Shown: in pieces, positions 4,400 through 13,075 of the stretch | Numbering within the stretch: the first letter of the stretch is position 1 | Layout of the letters: every line of letters starts with the position of its first letter | Assembly (NCBI GenBank): GCA_937884995.1 | Contig: CAKZZL010000019.1 | Location: 1 to 25,530, forward strand | From: an uncultured Clostridia bacterium | GTDB taxonomy: Bacteria > Bacillota > Clostridia > Oscillospirales > Acutalibacteraceae | Length of the DNA stretch: 25,530 bases | Direction: 5' to 3' | Translations under genes and position numbers: made by a program | Notes under the pieces: generated by a model | The model's input: only the letters and a program-made list of their open reading frames with translations | Databases searched by the model: none | Told to the model about the DNA's origin: nothing

Positions 4400-6637
4400 T
4401 TAGAAAGTAAGCTGAACACCTTGATCTTCGGCGCTCAGTATTGCACCTGCTGCGGGAAGATTCTTTGTGCGATAGCGTGATGCTTTAACAAATCTGCCGT
4501 CTTCATAGTCTTCAACACTTTCTATTCTGTGCCCTTTCTTAAGGACCATCACAGATACGCCCTGGCTGTCTTTTGTAGTTTTGGATGATATTGCGCCTGA
4601 ATTAAAGAGAAGATATCTGCCTGCAGTTGACTTTATGACAAATTCTCTGTCTTCATCAATATATACTGCTTTTACAAGCGGACTTTTATCCGAGTATGCC
4701 TTTATGAGTTTCTTTCTGTTTTGCTTGGTCTCATAGGCAGATATATCTATCTTTGCAACCTTTCCGTTTTCAAAGAAGAAGAGCATGTATCCTTTATATT
4801 CCTTGATAACTGCCATAAATGCCGCAGCTTCTCCCTGGTCCATTTCGAGTTTGGAACCTACAAAGTCGCCCAGTGAACTTGCTTTTGTATCATCAAAGTC
4901 TGACGCTTTTGCCTTATATACCTGGCACATATTTGAGAAGAAAAGAAGTTCATTATTGTTTGTCGATTCGCAGCTGAAAATGATTTTGTCACCTTCCTTG
5001 AGTTTCTGATCATTGCTCATTCTGAGTGACAAAGGAGTAATCTTCTTGAAGTATCCTTCCTTGGTAAAGAAAAGATTAACAGGATAATCAGGAATAATCT
5101 CGATTTGCTCTTCATCATCTTCAGCCTGTGCAAATATAATTTCACTTTTTCTGTCCTGACCGTACTTATCTGCGACATCTTTCAGTTCTTTGACAATTAT
5201 CTTTTTGACTCTTGCCTTTGATGAAAGTATATCTTCCATATCCTCAATGTCTTTACGTAGCTGTTCAATATCCGCTGTGCGCTTTAATATATATTCTCTG
5301 TTTAAGTGACGGAGTTTAATCTCAGCGACATATTCAGCTTGTGTTTTATCAATTCCGAAGCCAATCATGAGGTTTGGAACTACTTCGGCCTCCTCATCTG
5401 TATTACGGACAATTGCTATTGCCTTGTCTATATCAAGAAGTATTTTTTGAAGGCCTTCAAGTAAATGAAGTTTTTCTTTTGCTTTTGATAAATCAAAATA
5501 TACACGTCTGTTGACACATTCAGTGCGGAAAGCCACCCATTCAGTCAAAAGGTCTTTAACACCGAGAACCTTTGGTGAGCCGGCAATCAGTACATTGAAG
5601 TTGCATCCGAAAGAATCTTCAAGAGTTGTAGTCTTAAAGAGTTTTTTCATAACTTTGTCCGGATCTGTTCCTCGTTTTAAGTCGATGGTAATTTTAAGTC
5701 CCTTTTTGTCAGTCTCATCTCTGACATCTGAAATTTCTCTTAATTTACCGGCCTTTGCAAGCTCTATTATCTTATCAATAATTGCCTCGCTTGTGGTTGT
5801 GGCAGGTATTTCATATATATCAATGCAATTTGCTTTCTTGTCGTAAGTATATTTTGCTCTTATCTTAAAGCTTCCGCGGCCGCTTTCATAGATTCTTCTC
5901 ATGTTTTCTTCATCATAGATAACCTGAGCTCCGCCTATAAAATCCGGTGCCTTCAATGTCTCCATGATATCCGCATCTTTATCCTTTATGAGAGCAATTG
6001 TGGTCTCACATATCTCTCTTAAGTTAAAGGAGCATATATTTGAGGCCATACCGACTGCTATACCCATATTTGCATTGACAAGTATTGAAGGAAATGTTAC
6101 AGGGAAAAGTGTGGGTTCTGTCATCGAGTTGTCATAATTCGGTACAAAATCCACTGTATCTTTATCTATATCTTTGAAAAGCTCTGCAGCAATCGGAGCA
6201 AGTTTTGCTTCGGTATAACGTGAAGCTGCAAATTGCATGTTTTTTGAATATGCCTTACCGAAGTTACCTTTCGATTCGATATATGGATGAAGCAAACTTT
6301 CGTTGCCGCGCGCAAGACGTATCATTGTCTCATATATTGCCTGGTCTCCGTGAGGATTTAACTGCATGGTTCTACCAACAATATTAGCTGACTTGATAGT
6401 AGAGCCATTTAAGAGTCCCATCTTATACATAGTATATAGAAGTTTACGATGTGATGGTTTAAATCCGTCTATTTCGGGAATTGCGCGTGACATTATTACA
6501 CTCATCGCATAAGGCATATAGTTGACTTCCAGGGTATCAACTATATCCTGTCTGACAACTTCACCGGCGCCTTGAATATGAGTATTTTCATTTAATTCTT
6601 CATCGTGTTTAATTTCACTTGTTTTCTTTTTAGCCAT
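4400..6637 (-). CDS. Divergent type IIA DNA topoisomerase, A subunit (ParC/GyrA-like)
   Basis: DNA-cleaving subunit of a type IIA topoisomerase, acting with the B-like subunit encoded just upstream. The 745 residues contain the breakage-reunion domain: YAMSVIMSRAIPEIDGFKPSHRK near 43-65, NPHGDQAIYETMIRLAR at 94-110, and the catalytic Tyr141 in AASRYTEAKL. Compared with GyrA, the position of Ser83 is Gln99 and Asp87 is Glu103, and the segment before the catalytic Tyr (GKAYSKNMQFAASRY) differs from the usual form. A short beta-propeller-like C-terminal region follows (for example SSKTTKDSQGVSVM), with no recognisable GyrA box (Q-R-R-G-G-R-G), which argues against gyrase activity. The gene starts 13 bases after the B gene, with GGAG 7 bases before the ATG. 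Probably a topoisomerase IV or a third, lineage-specific enzyme; which one is not certain. Confidence 0.88.
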   Translation of the reverse strand: MAKKKTSEIKHDEELNENTHIQGAGEVVRQDIVDTLEVNYMPYAMSVIMSRAIPEIDGFKPSHRKLLYTMYKMGLLNGSTIKSANIVGRTMQLNPHGDQAIYETMIRLARGNESLLHPYIESKGNFGKAYSKNMQFAASRYTEAKLAPIAAELFKDIDKDTVDFVPNYDNSMTEPTLFPVTFPSILVNANMGIAVGMASNICSFNLREICETTIALIKDKDADIMETLKAPDFIGGAQVIYDEENMRRIYESGRGSFKIRAKYTYDKKANCIDIYEIPATTTSEAIIDKIIELAKAGKLREISDVRDETDKKGLKITIDLKRGTDPDKVMKKLFKTTTLEDSFGCNFNVLIAGSPKVLGVKDLLTEWVAFRTECVNRRVYFDLSKAKEKLHLLEGLQKILLDIDKAIAIVRNTDEEAEVVPNLMIGFGIDKTQAEYVAEIKLRHLNREYILKRTADIEQLRKDIEDMEDILSSKARVKKIIVKELKDVADKYGQDRKSEIIFAQAEDDEEQIEIIPDYPVNLFFTKEGYFKKITPLSLRMSNDQKLKEGDKIIFSCESTNNNELLFFSNMCQVYKAKASDFDDTKASSLGDFVGSKLEMDQGEAAAFMAVIKEYKGYMLFFFENGKVAKIDISAYETKQNRKKLIKAYSDKSPLVKAVYIDEDREFVIKSTAGRYLLFNSGAISSKTTKDSQGVSVMVLKKGHRIESVEDYEDGRFVKASRYRTKNLPAAGAILSAEDQGVQLTF

Positions 6638-6650
6638 TATCTAACTCCAT

Positions 6651-8636
6651 CTATGACAAATCTGTCATATCGATATACATATATCCTTTTTCCGCAATAT
6701 ATTCTTTCCTGCCCTGAAGGTTATCCCCGAGAAGGAGATCAAATTTATCAGCAACCGCCTCAGGTGAATAATTAGGTTCGACTTTAATGAGTCTTCTTGT
6801 TTCCGGATTCATTGTCGTCATCCACATCATCTCAGGCTCGTTTTCACCAAGTCCTTTAGAACGCTGTATCGTATATTTGACATCGCCTATTTGTTCCAGA
6901 ACATCTGCTTTTTCTTTTTCGTTATAGCAGAACCAGGTCTCGTTTTTTGTATTGATTTCATAAAGAGGTGACTCTGCTATAAAGACTTTGCCTTCTTTAA
7001 TAAGGCTTGGCATAAGTCTGTATATCATTGTAAGTATAAGGGTTCGAATCTGAAAGCCATCGACATCCGCATCGGTACAAATAATTATCTTACTCCATCT
7101 GAGATTTTCCAGTTTGAAAAGGGAAAGATTCTTGCTTGTTTTTACATTGACCTCAACTCCGCATCCAAGCACTTTAATGAGGTCAGTTATTATGTCTGAC
7201 TTGAATATCTTTGGGTATTCTGCTTTCAAACAGTTTAGGATTTTACCTCTGACAGGCATTACTGCCTGGAAATATGAGTCTCTGGCCTGCTTGCATGCAC
7301 CCAAAGCCGAGTCTCCCTCAACTATAAATATCTCACGTTCGTTTACATCTTTTGATCTGCAATCGACGAACTTCTCAATTCTGTCTGTCATATTATTGCT
7401 GCTTTGAAGGCTCTTCTTTATGTCAAGTCTTGTACTTTCAGCTTTAATACGCGAACGCATGTTTATGAGGACCTGATTTGCTATCTTGTCAGCATCAATC
7501 TTATTCTCAATAAAGTATACTTCGAGGCTGTGTTTTAAGAATTCTGTCATTGCCTCCTGAATAAACTTATTGGTAATAGCCTTTTTAGTCTGATTCTCAT
7601 AAGATGTCTGCGTTGAAAAAGAAGATATAACTATATCAAGGCAGTCATCTACATCCTGGAATGTAATCTTGGAATCCGATTTTAAGTATTTATTATTAGC
7701 TTTTAAATATGAATCGATCTGTGATACAAAAGCACTTCTGACAGCTTTGTCCGGAGCGCCGCCGTGTTCAAGAAAACTGGAATTGTGGTAATATTCCCTA
7801 AATTGTACCTTGTTTGAGAAACAAAGCGCTACATTGATTTTTACTTTATAATCATCCATGTCCGCACGGTCGCGGCCCTTTTTCTCTGTCTGCCAGTATT
7901 GTATGTCGGTAAGTGCTCCTTCGGATGCAATCTCGCCTAAATAATCCACAATACCGTTTTGATATTGGTATTCATATGTATCAAATGAAGCTGCGCTCTT
8001 CTGGTCCTTGAGTATAAACTTTACACCTTCATTGACAACAGATTGTCTTTTTATGGTTTCCTGATAATACTCAAGAGGTATGCATATGTCCGTAAATACT
8101 TTCAAATCAGGTTTCCAGTGTATGCGAGTTCCTGTATCTCTTTTTGTATATTCTTCCTTTATAAGCGAGCCTACAGGATTTCCTTCCCTGAAGTTCATCT
8201 TGTAGCAAAATCCGTTTTTATGGATTTCTGCTTCCATATATTCAGATGCATATTGAGTTGCACAAAGTCCCAGACCGTTAAGTCCGAGTGAATACTCATA
8301 ACTGCCGCCTGCATTAGTATCATATTTACTGCCTGCATACATTTCACAGAAAAGCAGTTCCCAGTTATATTTCCCCTCTTTCTCGTTATAGTCCATCGGC
8401 ATGCCGCGTCCGTGGTCAAGAACCTGAATGGAGTTATCCATATATCTGGTTATAACGATTTCTTTACCATAACCTTCACGTGCTTCATCTATTGAATTGG
8501 AAAGGATCTCAAAGACCGCATGTTCACAGCCTTCGATTCCATCCGAACCGAATATGACTGCCGGACGTTTACGTACTCTGTCGGCGCCCTTTAACTGAGA
8601 TATGCTTTCCTCAGTATATGCTGCTTTTTTTGCCAT
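6651..8636 (-). CDS. Divergent type IIA DNA topoisomerase, B subunit (ParE/GyrB-like)
   Basis: ATPase subunit that drives strand passage. The 661 residues show the GHKL ATPase fold: FEILSNSIDEA with Glu43 and Asn47, DHGRGMP with Asp74, and a glycine loop SLGLNGLGL at 116-124 that differs from the canonical GGLHGVG. The QTK loop is at 349-351. The TOPRIM domain has VEGDSALGACKQ (Glu440, against canonical EGDSAGG), PVRGKILN, and TDADVDG with Asp522, Asp524 and Asp526; all acidic catalytic residues are kept. RSKGLGENEPEMMW near the end is the usual C-terminal core motif. The N-terminal VRKRPAVIFGS replaces the usual VRKRPGMYIGS. Overall it is intact but clearly off the main GyrB/ParE line. It leads a two-gene unit from the promoter at 8684-8711; the ATG follows AGGATGG by 9 bases. 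Confidence 0.9.
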   Translation of the reverse strand: MAKKAAYTEESISQLKGADRVRKRPAVIFGSDGIEGCEHAVFEILSNSIDEAREGYGKEIVITRYMDNSIQVLDHGRGMPMDYNEKEGKYNWELLFCEMYAGSKYDTNAGGSYEYSLGLNGLGLCATQYASEYMEAEIHKNGFCYKMNFREGNPVGSLIKEEYTKRDTGTRIHWKPDLKVFTDICIPLEYYQETIKRQSVVNEGVKFILKDQKSAASFDTYEYQYQNGIVDYLGEIASEGALTDIQYWQTEKKGRDRADMDDYKVKINVALCFSNKVQFREYYHNSSFLEHGGAPDKAVRSAFVSQIDSYLKANNKYLKSDSKITFQDVDDCLDIVISSFSTQTSYENQTKKAITNKFIQEAMTEFLKHSLEVYFIENKIDADKIANQVLINMRSRIKAESTRLDIKKSLQSSNNMTDRIEKFVDCRSKDVNEREIFIVEGDSALGACKQARDSYFQAVMPVRGKILNCLKAEYPKIFKSDIITDLIKVLGCGVEVNVKTSKNLSLFKLENLRWSKIIICTDADVDGFQIRTLILTMIYRLMPSLIKEGKVFIAESPLYEINTKNETWFCYNEKEKADVLEQIGDVKYTIQRSKGLGENEPEMMWMTTMNPETRRLIKVEPNYSPEAVADKFDLLLGDNLQGRKEYIAEKGYMYIDMTDLS

Positions 8637-8674
8637 AGATTTTATCCATCCTTTAATCTCTTAAATAAAAATAG

Positions 8675-8702
8675 CCGCTAAATATTATACCATATTTAGC
8701 GG
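8675..8702 (-). promoter_or_regulatory. Perfect 11-bp inverted repeat over the topoisomerase promoter
   Basis: CCGCTAAATAT (8675-8685) and ATATTTAGCGG (8692-8702) are exact reverse complements separated by 6 bases. The -10 hexamer lies inside the dyad and the -35 just outside it. On the minus strand the dyad is followed by CTATTTTTATTT, so in RNA arriving from tuf or the DUF896 gene it could act as an intrinsic terminator. Operator, terminator and cruciform roles are all possible. Confidence 0.7.
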
Positions 8703-8711
8703 TTTAGTCAA
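8684..8711 (-). promoter_or_regulatory. Promoter for the topoisomerase B-A unit
   Basis: Minus strand TTGACT (8711-8706), 16-base spacer, perfect TATAAT (8689-8684), about 48 bases before the start codon. The spacer and -10 fall within the inverted repeat at 8675-8702. Confidence 0.75.
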
Positions 8712-8756
8712 GGAATTAAGGGCTTTATGCCCCAATATGTACCATTTTTCGGTCAG

Positions 8757-8966
8757 TTATTTTTCTTTTTTCTTTTGAACTTTTCGCTTATTGCCGTTTT
8801 CATCAACTATATATGTGTTTTCAAGTTGAGAAACCAAGCTTTTCTTATATGCCTCTATATATTCTTTCCGCAAAGATGCCTGTTCATCTTTTTCAGCATC
8901 GTTCAGTCCTTCTTCTCTGGACTTTTTTGCAAGTTCATTTATTCTTTGAAGTTTTTCTTCTTTCAC
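8757..8966 (-). CDS. DUF896 (YnzC-like) family protein
   Basis: Small charged cytoplasmic protein of unknown biochemical role, 69 residues with the chosen start. The core LQRINELAKKSREEGLNDAEKDEQ...LRKEYI is the family signature: a helical hairpin, then a lysine-rich tail with VDENGNKRK. I chose the GTG at 8966 because AGGTG ends about 6 bases upstream and the N-terminus then matches Bacillus YnzC; a GTG at 8975 and a TTG at 8996 are in frame but overlap that site or the tuf terminator. It lies 27 bases beyond the tuf terminator and has no distinct promoter, so expression may rely on read-through from tuf. A weak GC stem at 8720-8732 follows the stop. Confidence 0.82.
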   Translation of the reverse strand: MKEEKLQRINELAKKSREEGLNDAEKDEQASLRKEYIEAYKKSLVSQLENTYIVDENGNKRKVQKKKEK

Positions 8967-8992
8967 TTTTTTCACCTGTATACCCGGCCTAC

Positions 8993-9023
8993 ACAAAAAC
9001 TCCTCCGCAAGATGCAGAGGAGT
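8993..9023 (-). terminator. Intrinsic terminator of tuf
   Basis: Minus-strand stem ACTCCTCTGCA, loop TCT, TGCGGAGGAGT (plus 8999-9023, one U-G pair), followed by a T run at 8999-8995. It begins 18 bases past the tuf stop. Confidence 0.92.
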
Positions 9024-9041
9024 CGTTTTGAATAAGATTAA

Positions 9042-10241
9042 TTATTCGTTGATAGCTGTAACAACGCCTGAACCAACTGTTCTGCCGCCTTCACGGATAG
9101 CAAAACGAAGTCCCTGCTCGATAGCTATAGGTGTAATAAGTTCAACGTTCATAACAACGTTATCACCAGGCATGCACATCTCTGTTCCTTCGGGAAGAGT
9201 GATTGTACCTGTAACGTCAGTTGTTCTGAAATAGAACTGAGGACGATAGTTGTTGAAGAAAGGAGTATGACGTCCGCCTTCTTCTTTAGTTAATACGTAA
9301 ACCTGTCCGCTGAACTTTGTATGAGGATGGATTGATCCCGGTTTAGCAAGAACCTGTCCACGCTCAACGCCTTTTCTGTCAACACCACGAAGGAGCGCAC
9401 CGATGTTATCGCCTGCCTCAGCATAGTCAAGAAGTTTTCTGAACATCTCGATACCTGTAACAACAGTCTTTGTCTTTTCGTCTTTAAGACCAACGATTTC
9501 AACTTCTTCGTTAAGTTTGAGCTGTCCACGCTCAACTCTACCTGTAGCAACTGTACCACGGCCTGTGATTGTGAAAACGTCCTCAACAGGCATAAGGAAC
9601 GGCTGGTCAGCCTTACGGTCAGGAGTTGGGATGTATTCGTCAACTGCATCCATAAGATCCCAGATAGGTTTAATTTCAGGAGCATTAATGTCTCCGCCGT
9701 CATATTCAAGAGCCTTAAGAGCTGAACCCTGGATGATCGGGCAGTTCTCGTCGAATTCGTACTCAGCAAGAGTTTCACGAATTTCCATCTCTACGAGTTC
9801 AAGAAGTTCAGGATCGTCAACCTGGTCAACCTTGTTCATGAAAACGATGATTGCAGGAACGCCAACCTGACGAGCAAGAAGAAGGTGCTCTTTTGTCTGT
9901 GCCATAGGTCCGTCTGTAGCTGCGATAACTATGATAGCGCCGTCCATCTGAGCAGCACCTGTAATCATGTTTTTAATATAGTCAGCGTGACCGGGGCAGT
10001 CAACGTGAGCATAGTGACGCTTGTCTGTCTCATACTCAACGTGAGCAGTATTGATTGTGATACCACGCTCTTTCTCTTCAGGAGCCTTATCGATATCAGC
10101 ATAATCTTCAAATTTTGCATAGCCCTTCATTGCGAGGGTCTTTGTGATAGCTGCTGTCAATGTTGTCTTACCATGGTCAACGTGACCGATAGTACCAATA
10201 TTAACATGGGGTTTTGTTCTTTCAAACTTAGCCTTTGCCAT
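9042..10241 (-). CDS. tuf: Translation elongation factor Tu
   Basis: GTPase that delivers aminoacyl-tRNA to the ribosome. The 399-residue product is full length, with the G1 motif GHVDHGKT (19-26), the G3 motif DCPGH (81-85), the G4 motif NKVD (136-139; NKCD in many bacteria) and the SALKAL motif, followed by the two beta-barrel domains. The ATG follows AAGGAGG by 8 bases. It is downstream of fusA in the classical str order (rpsL-rpsG-fusA-tuf) but has its own promoter in the 104-base gap (10299-10327), which would let it be made in excess over the other factors. It ends at a strong terminator. Confidence 0.98.
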   Translation of the reverse strand: MAKAKFERTKPHVNIGTIGHVDHGKTTLTAAITKTLAMKGYAKFEDYADIDKAPEEKERGITINTAHVEYETDKRHYAHVDCPGHADYIKNMITGAAQMDGAIIVIAATDGPMAQTKEHLLLARQVGVPAIIVFMNKVDQVDDPELLELVEMEIRETLAEYEFDENCPIIQGSALKALEYDGGDINAPEIKPIWDLMDAVDEYIPTPDRKADQPFLMPVEDVFTITGRGTVATGRVERGQLKLNEEVEIVGLKDEKTKTVVTGIEMFRKLLDYAEAGDNIGALLRGVDRKGVERGQVLAKPGSIHPHTKFSGQVYVLTKEEGGRHTPFFNNYRPQFYFRTTDVTGTITLPEGTEMCMPGDNVVMNVELITPIAIEQGLRFAIREGGRTVGSGVVTAINE

Positions 10242-10298
10242 TGATATTTCCTCCTTAAAATGGAAAAATAATAGTTTCTTTTAATAATGTCGGGTACT

Positions 10299-10327
10299 AT
10301 TGTACCAATAATCTTGAAATAATTCAA
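10299..10327 (-). promoter_or_regulatory. Internal promoter for tuf
   Basis: Minus strand TTGAAT (10327-10322), 17-base spacer, TACAAT (10304-10299). The -10 lies inside a small dyad, GGTAC-TATT-GTACC at 10293-10306. The leader is about 50 bases. Confidence 0.65.
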
Positions 10328-10345
10328 GTATTTCCCTTTATTTTC

Positions 10346-12424
10346 TTAGTCCTTTTTGCTTCTGTCGGTTATTATGTTTTCAGAAATTGACTTCGGAACT
10401 TCCTTGTATCCGTCAGGTTCCATGACATATTGGCCACGGCCCTGGGTCTTGGAACGAAGATCTGTAGCATATCCGAACATCTCTGCAAGCGGGACACGTG
10501 CGTTAATTTGCTTAGCGCCTGAGCGATCTTCAAAGCCCTGGATCTCACCACGACGTGAGTTTAAGTCTCCTATAACATCGCCCATATACTCTTCCGGTGT
10601 TATTACAACAACCTTCATAATAGGTTCAAGCAATACAGGATCTGCTTTTTTTGCTGCATCTTTGAGAGCCATGGAGCCGGCAATCTTGAATGCCATTTCC
10701 GAAGAGTCGACCTCATGATATGATCCGTCGTAAAGTGTTACTTTAACGTCAACCATACCATATCCTGCAAGGACACCGGACTGCATTGCGCCCTGGATAC
10801 CTGCATCTATCGGAGCTATATATTCTTTCGGAATTGCACCGCCGACAATATTGTTAACAAACTCATATCCTTTATCAGGATTAGGTTCGATATTGATCTT
10901 AACATGACCATACTGACCTTTACCACCTGACTGACGCGCATATTTGGTATCTGAAGATGAAGGTTTGCGGATTGTCTCACGATAAGCAACCTGCGGTTTA
11001 CCTACATTTGCTTCTACCTTAAATTCACGTAAAAGTCTGTCAACAATTATCTCAAGGTGAAGTTCACCCATTCCGGCGATAATTGTCTGTCCTGTCTCTT
11101 CATCTGTATAGCAACGGAAAGTCGGGTCTTCTTCAGCAAGTTTCTGAAGGCCGATGCCCATCTTTTCCTGACCTGCTTTAGTCTTAGGTTCAATTGCAAC
11201 ACGTATAACAGGATCCGGGAAGTTCATTGATTCAAGAACTATAGGGTGTTTTTCATCACAAAGTGTGTCACCTGTAGTTGTGTTCTTGAGACCTACAGCA
11301 GCTGCTATATCACCTGAGTAAACGATATCAAGATCTTCACGGTGATTTGCATGCATCTGAAGGATTCTTCCCATACGTTCTCTGTTGTCTTTAACTGAAT
11401 TGTATATTGTTGCGCCTGCTTTTACCGTACCTGAATAAACGCGGAAGAAGCAAAGTTTTCCTACATAAGGATCTGTCGCGATCTTAAATGCAAGAGCAGA
11501 GAAGGGTTCTTCATCTGATGAATGTCTGCATTCTTCGTTGTCGTTATTAGGATTGACACCCTTGATAGATTCAATATCTGTCGGAGCTGGCATAAAATCA
11601 ACAATTGCATCAAGAAGTGGCTGTACACCCTTGTTACGGTATGCTGTACCGCAGCAAATCGGCACCATATCGTTTGCTATTGTAGCCTTACGTATGATTG
11701 CTTTGATTTCATCAACCGTCGGCTCTTCACCCTCAAGATATTTTTCCAAGAGTTCTTCATCGAGTTCAACTACGGATTCGATAAGTTTATTGTGATACTT
11801 ATCTGCCAATTCCTTCATATCATCCGGAATCGGTTCATGTCTGACATCCTTACCAAGATCATCATAGTAAATTTCTGCATCCATGTTGATAAGATCAACA
11901 ATTCCCTTAAATGTACTTTCGGCACCTATCGGTAACTGAATCGGAACCGGGTTGCATTTAAAACGCTCATCCACCATATCTAATACACGATAGAAATCTG
12001 CACCCATAATATCCATCTTGTTAACGAATATCATTCTGGGTACTTTATACTCATCAGCCTGACGCCAAACTGTTTCTGACTGAGGTTCAACACCGCCCTT
12101 AGCGCAAAGGACGGTAACAGAGCCGTCAAGTACACGTAATGAGCGCTGAACTTCAACCGTAAAGTCAACGTGGCCGGGAGTATCGATAATATTGATACGG
12201 TGTTCTTTCCAGAAACATGTGGTAGCAGCAGAAGTTATTGTAATGCCTCTCTCCTGCTCCTGTTCCATCCAGTCCATGGTAGCATCACCATCATGGGTTT
12301 CGCCAATCTTATGATTAACACCGGTATAAAAGAGTATTCTCTCTGTAGTTGTTGTCTTACCGGCATCGATATGCGCCATGATACCAATATTTCTTGTTTT
12401 TTCAAGAGATACCTTTCTTGGCAT
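10346..12424 (-). CDS. fusA: Translation elongation factor G
   Basis: Ribosomal translocase and GTPase, 692 residues, normal length. It has the G1 motif AHIDAGKT (17-24), the switch II motif DTPGH (81-85), NKMD (135-138), and the downstream EF-G domains including the RGEIQGFEDR segment of domain V. I chose the ATG at 12424 (MPRKVSLEKTRNIGI), which follows GGAGGA by a few bases; a TTG 12 bases upstream lies on top of that site. Spacing to rpsG is 21 bases, so it is co-transcribed with rpsL and rpsG. No terminator is evident between its stop and the tuf promoter, so read-through into tuf is likely. Confidence 0.98.
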   Translation of the reverse strand: MPRKVSLEKTRNIGIMAHIDAGKTTTTERILFYTGVNHKIGETHDGDATMDWMEQEQERGITITSAATTCFWKEHRINIIDTPGHVDFTVEVQRSLRVLDGSVTVLCAKGGVEPQSETVWRQADEYKVPRMIFVNKMDIMGADFYRVLDMVDERFKCNPVPIQLPIGAESTFKGIVDLINMDAEIYYDDLGKDVRHEPIPDDMKELADKYHNKLIESVVELDEELLEKYLEGEEPTVDEIKAIIRKATIANDMVPICCGTAYRNKGVQPLLDAIVDFMPAPTDIESIKGVNPNNDNEECRHSSDEEPFSALAFKIATDPYVGKLCFFRVYSGTVKAGATIYNSVKDNRERMGRILQMHANHREDLDIVYSGDIAAAVGLKNTTTGDTLCDEKHPIVLESMNFPDPVIRVAIEPKTKAGQEKMGIGLQKLAEEDPTFRCYTDEETGQTIIAGMGELHLEIIVDRLLREFKVEANVGKPQVAYRETIRKPSSSDTKYARQSGGKGQYGHVKINIEPNPDKGYEFVNNIVGGAIPKEYIAPIDAGIQGAMQSGVLAGYGMVDVKVTLYDGSYHEVDSSEMAFKIAGSMALKDAAKKADPVLLEPIMKVVVITPEEYMGDVIGDLNSRRGEIQGFEDRSGAKQINARVPLAEMFGYATDLRSKTQGRGQYVMEPDGYKEVPKSISENIITDRSKKD

Positions 12425-12445
12425 AATGTCCTCCAATAAAATAAA

Positions 12446-12916
12446 TTACCATCTGAAATGTGCGAAAGCTTTGTTAGCTTCTGCCATTCTATGTGTGTCT
12501 TCGCGTTTCTTGTATGCTGCGCCTTGTTCGTTAACAGCATCCATAATTTCGTTGGCAAGTCTTTCCTTCATTGTTCTTTCAGAACGCTGACGGGCATAGA
12601 GTGTGATCCAACGAAGTCCTAAAGTCTGTCTTCTTTCGGGTCTTACCTCCATAGGAACCTGGTAAGTAGCACCACCTATACGACGGGCTTTAACTTCAAG
12701 TACCGGCATAACATTTTCCATTGCAGCATCAAATACTTCCAATGGTTCTTTACCGGTTTTTTCAGCGATAATACTAAATGCATCATAAACAATTTTCTGG
12801 GCAACACCCTTCTTACCGTCGAGCATTACGCTGTTGATAAGCCTTGTAACAAGCTTAGAATTGTAAAGCGGATCTGGCAAAACATCGCGTTTTGCTATCT
12901 GGCCTCTTCTTGGCAC
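12446..12916 (-). CDS. rpsG: Ribosomal protein S7
   Basis: Primary 16S rRNA-binding protein that nucleates assembly of the 30S head. With the GTG start at 12916 the product is 156 residues beginning MPRRGQIAKRDVLPDP, the exact usual bacterial length and N-terminus; GGGAGG lies about 8 bases before that GTG. A longer form from an ATG at 12934 would add six residues encoded across the ribosome binding site and is rejected. The conserved core LVTRLINSVMLDGKK, GGATYQVP and LRWI are visible. It sits between rpsL and fusA as in most bacteria. The 159-base gap to rpsL is unusually roomy and holds a dyad that could be the S7 autoregulatory site. Confidence 0.97.
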   Translation of the reverse strand: MPRRGQIAKRDVLPDPLYNSKLVTRLINSVMLDGKKGVAQKIVYDAFSIIAEKTGKEPLEVFDAAMENVMPVLEVKARRIGGATYQVPMEVRPERRQTLGLRWITLYARQRSERTMKERLANEIMDAVNEQGAAYKKREDTHRMAEANKAFAHFRW

Positions 12917-12977
12917 TGCGCTTCCCTCCCTCATAATAATGATTTCATAGGTACTCGAGTGACAAAACCTCGTGGCG

Positions 12978-13016
12978 CCAACGAAAAGCCATATACTATA
13001 TATACACTCTCGTTGG
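12978..13016 (-). promoter_or_regulatory. Dyad in the rpsL-rpsG spacer, possible S7 feedback site
   Basis: CCAACGA (12978-12984) and TCGTTGG (13010-13016) pair around an AT-rich core that can itself fold (TATATA stretches). In Escherichia coli S7 represses its own operon by binding the S12-S7 intercistronic RNA, and the position here is equivalent. Structure resembling the S7 target has not been shown, so the role is inference. Confidence 0.4.
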
Positions 13017-13075
13017 ACAAATATAATTGTATATTGCCTTACAAGATGATTCTGTCTAAAAGTTTTTAACCTATA

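Noticed and set aside
9290..9778. Minus-strand 162-codon frame inside tuf
   Set aside because: An out-of-frame shadow of a highly conserved gene with biased codon usage.
12917..12934. N-terminal extension of S7 from an ATG at 12934
   Set aside because: The extension is encoded across the ribosome binding site; the GTG at 12916 gives the standard 156-residue protein.
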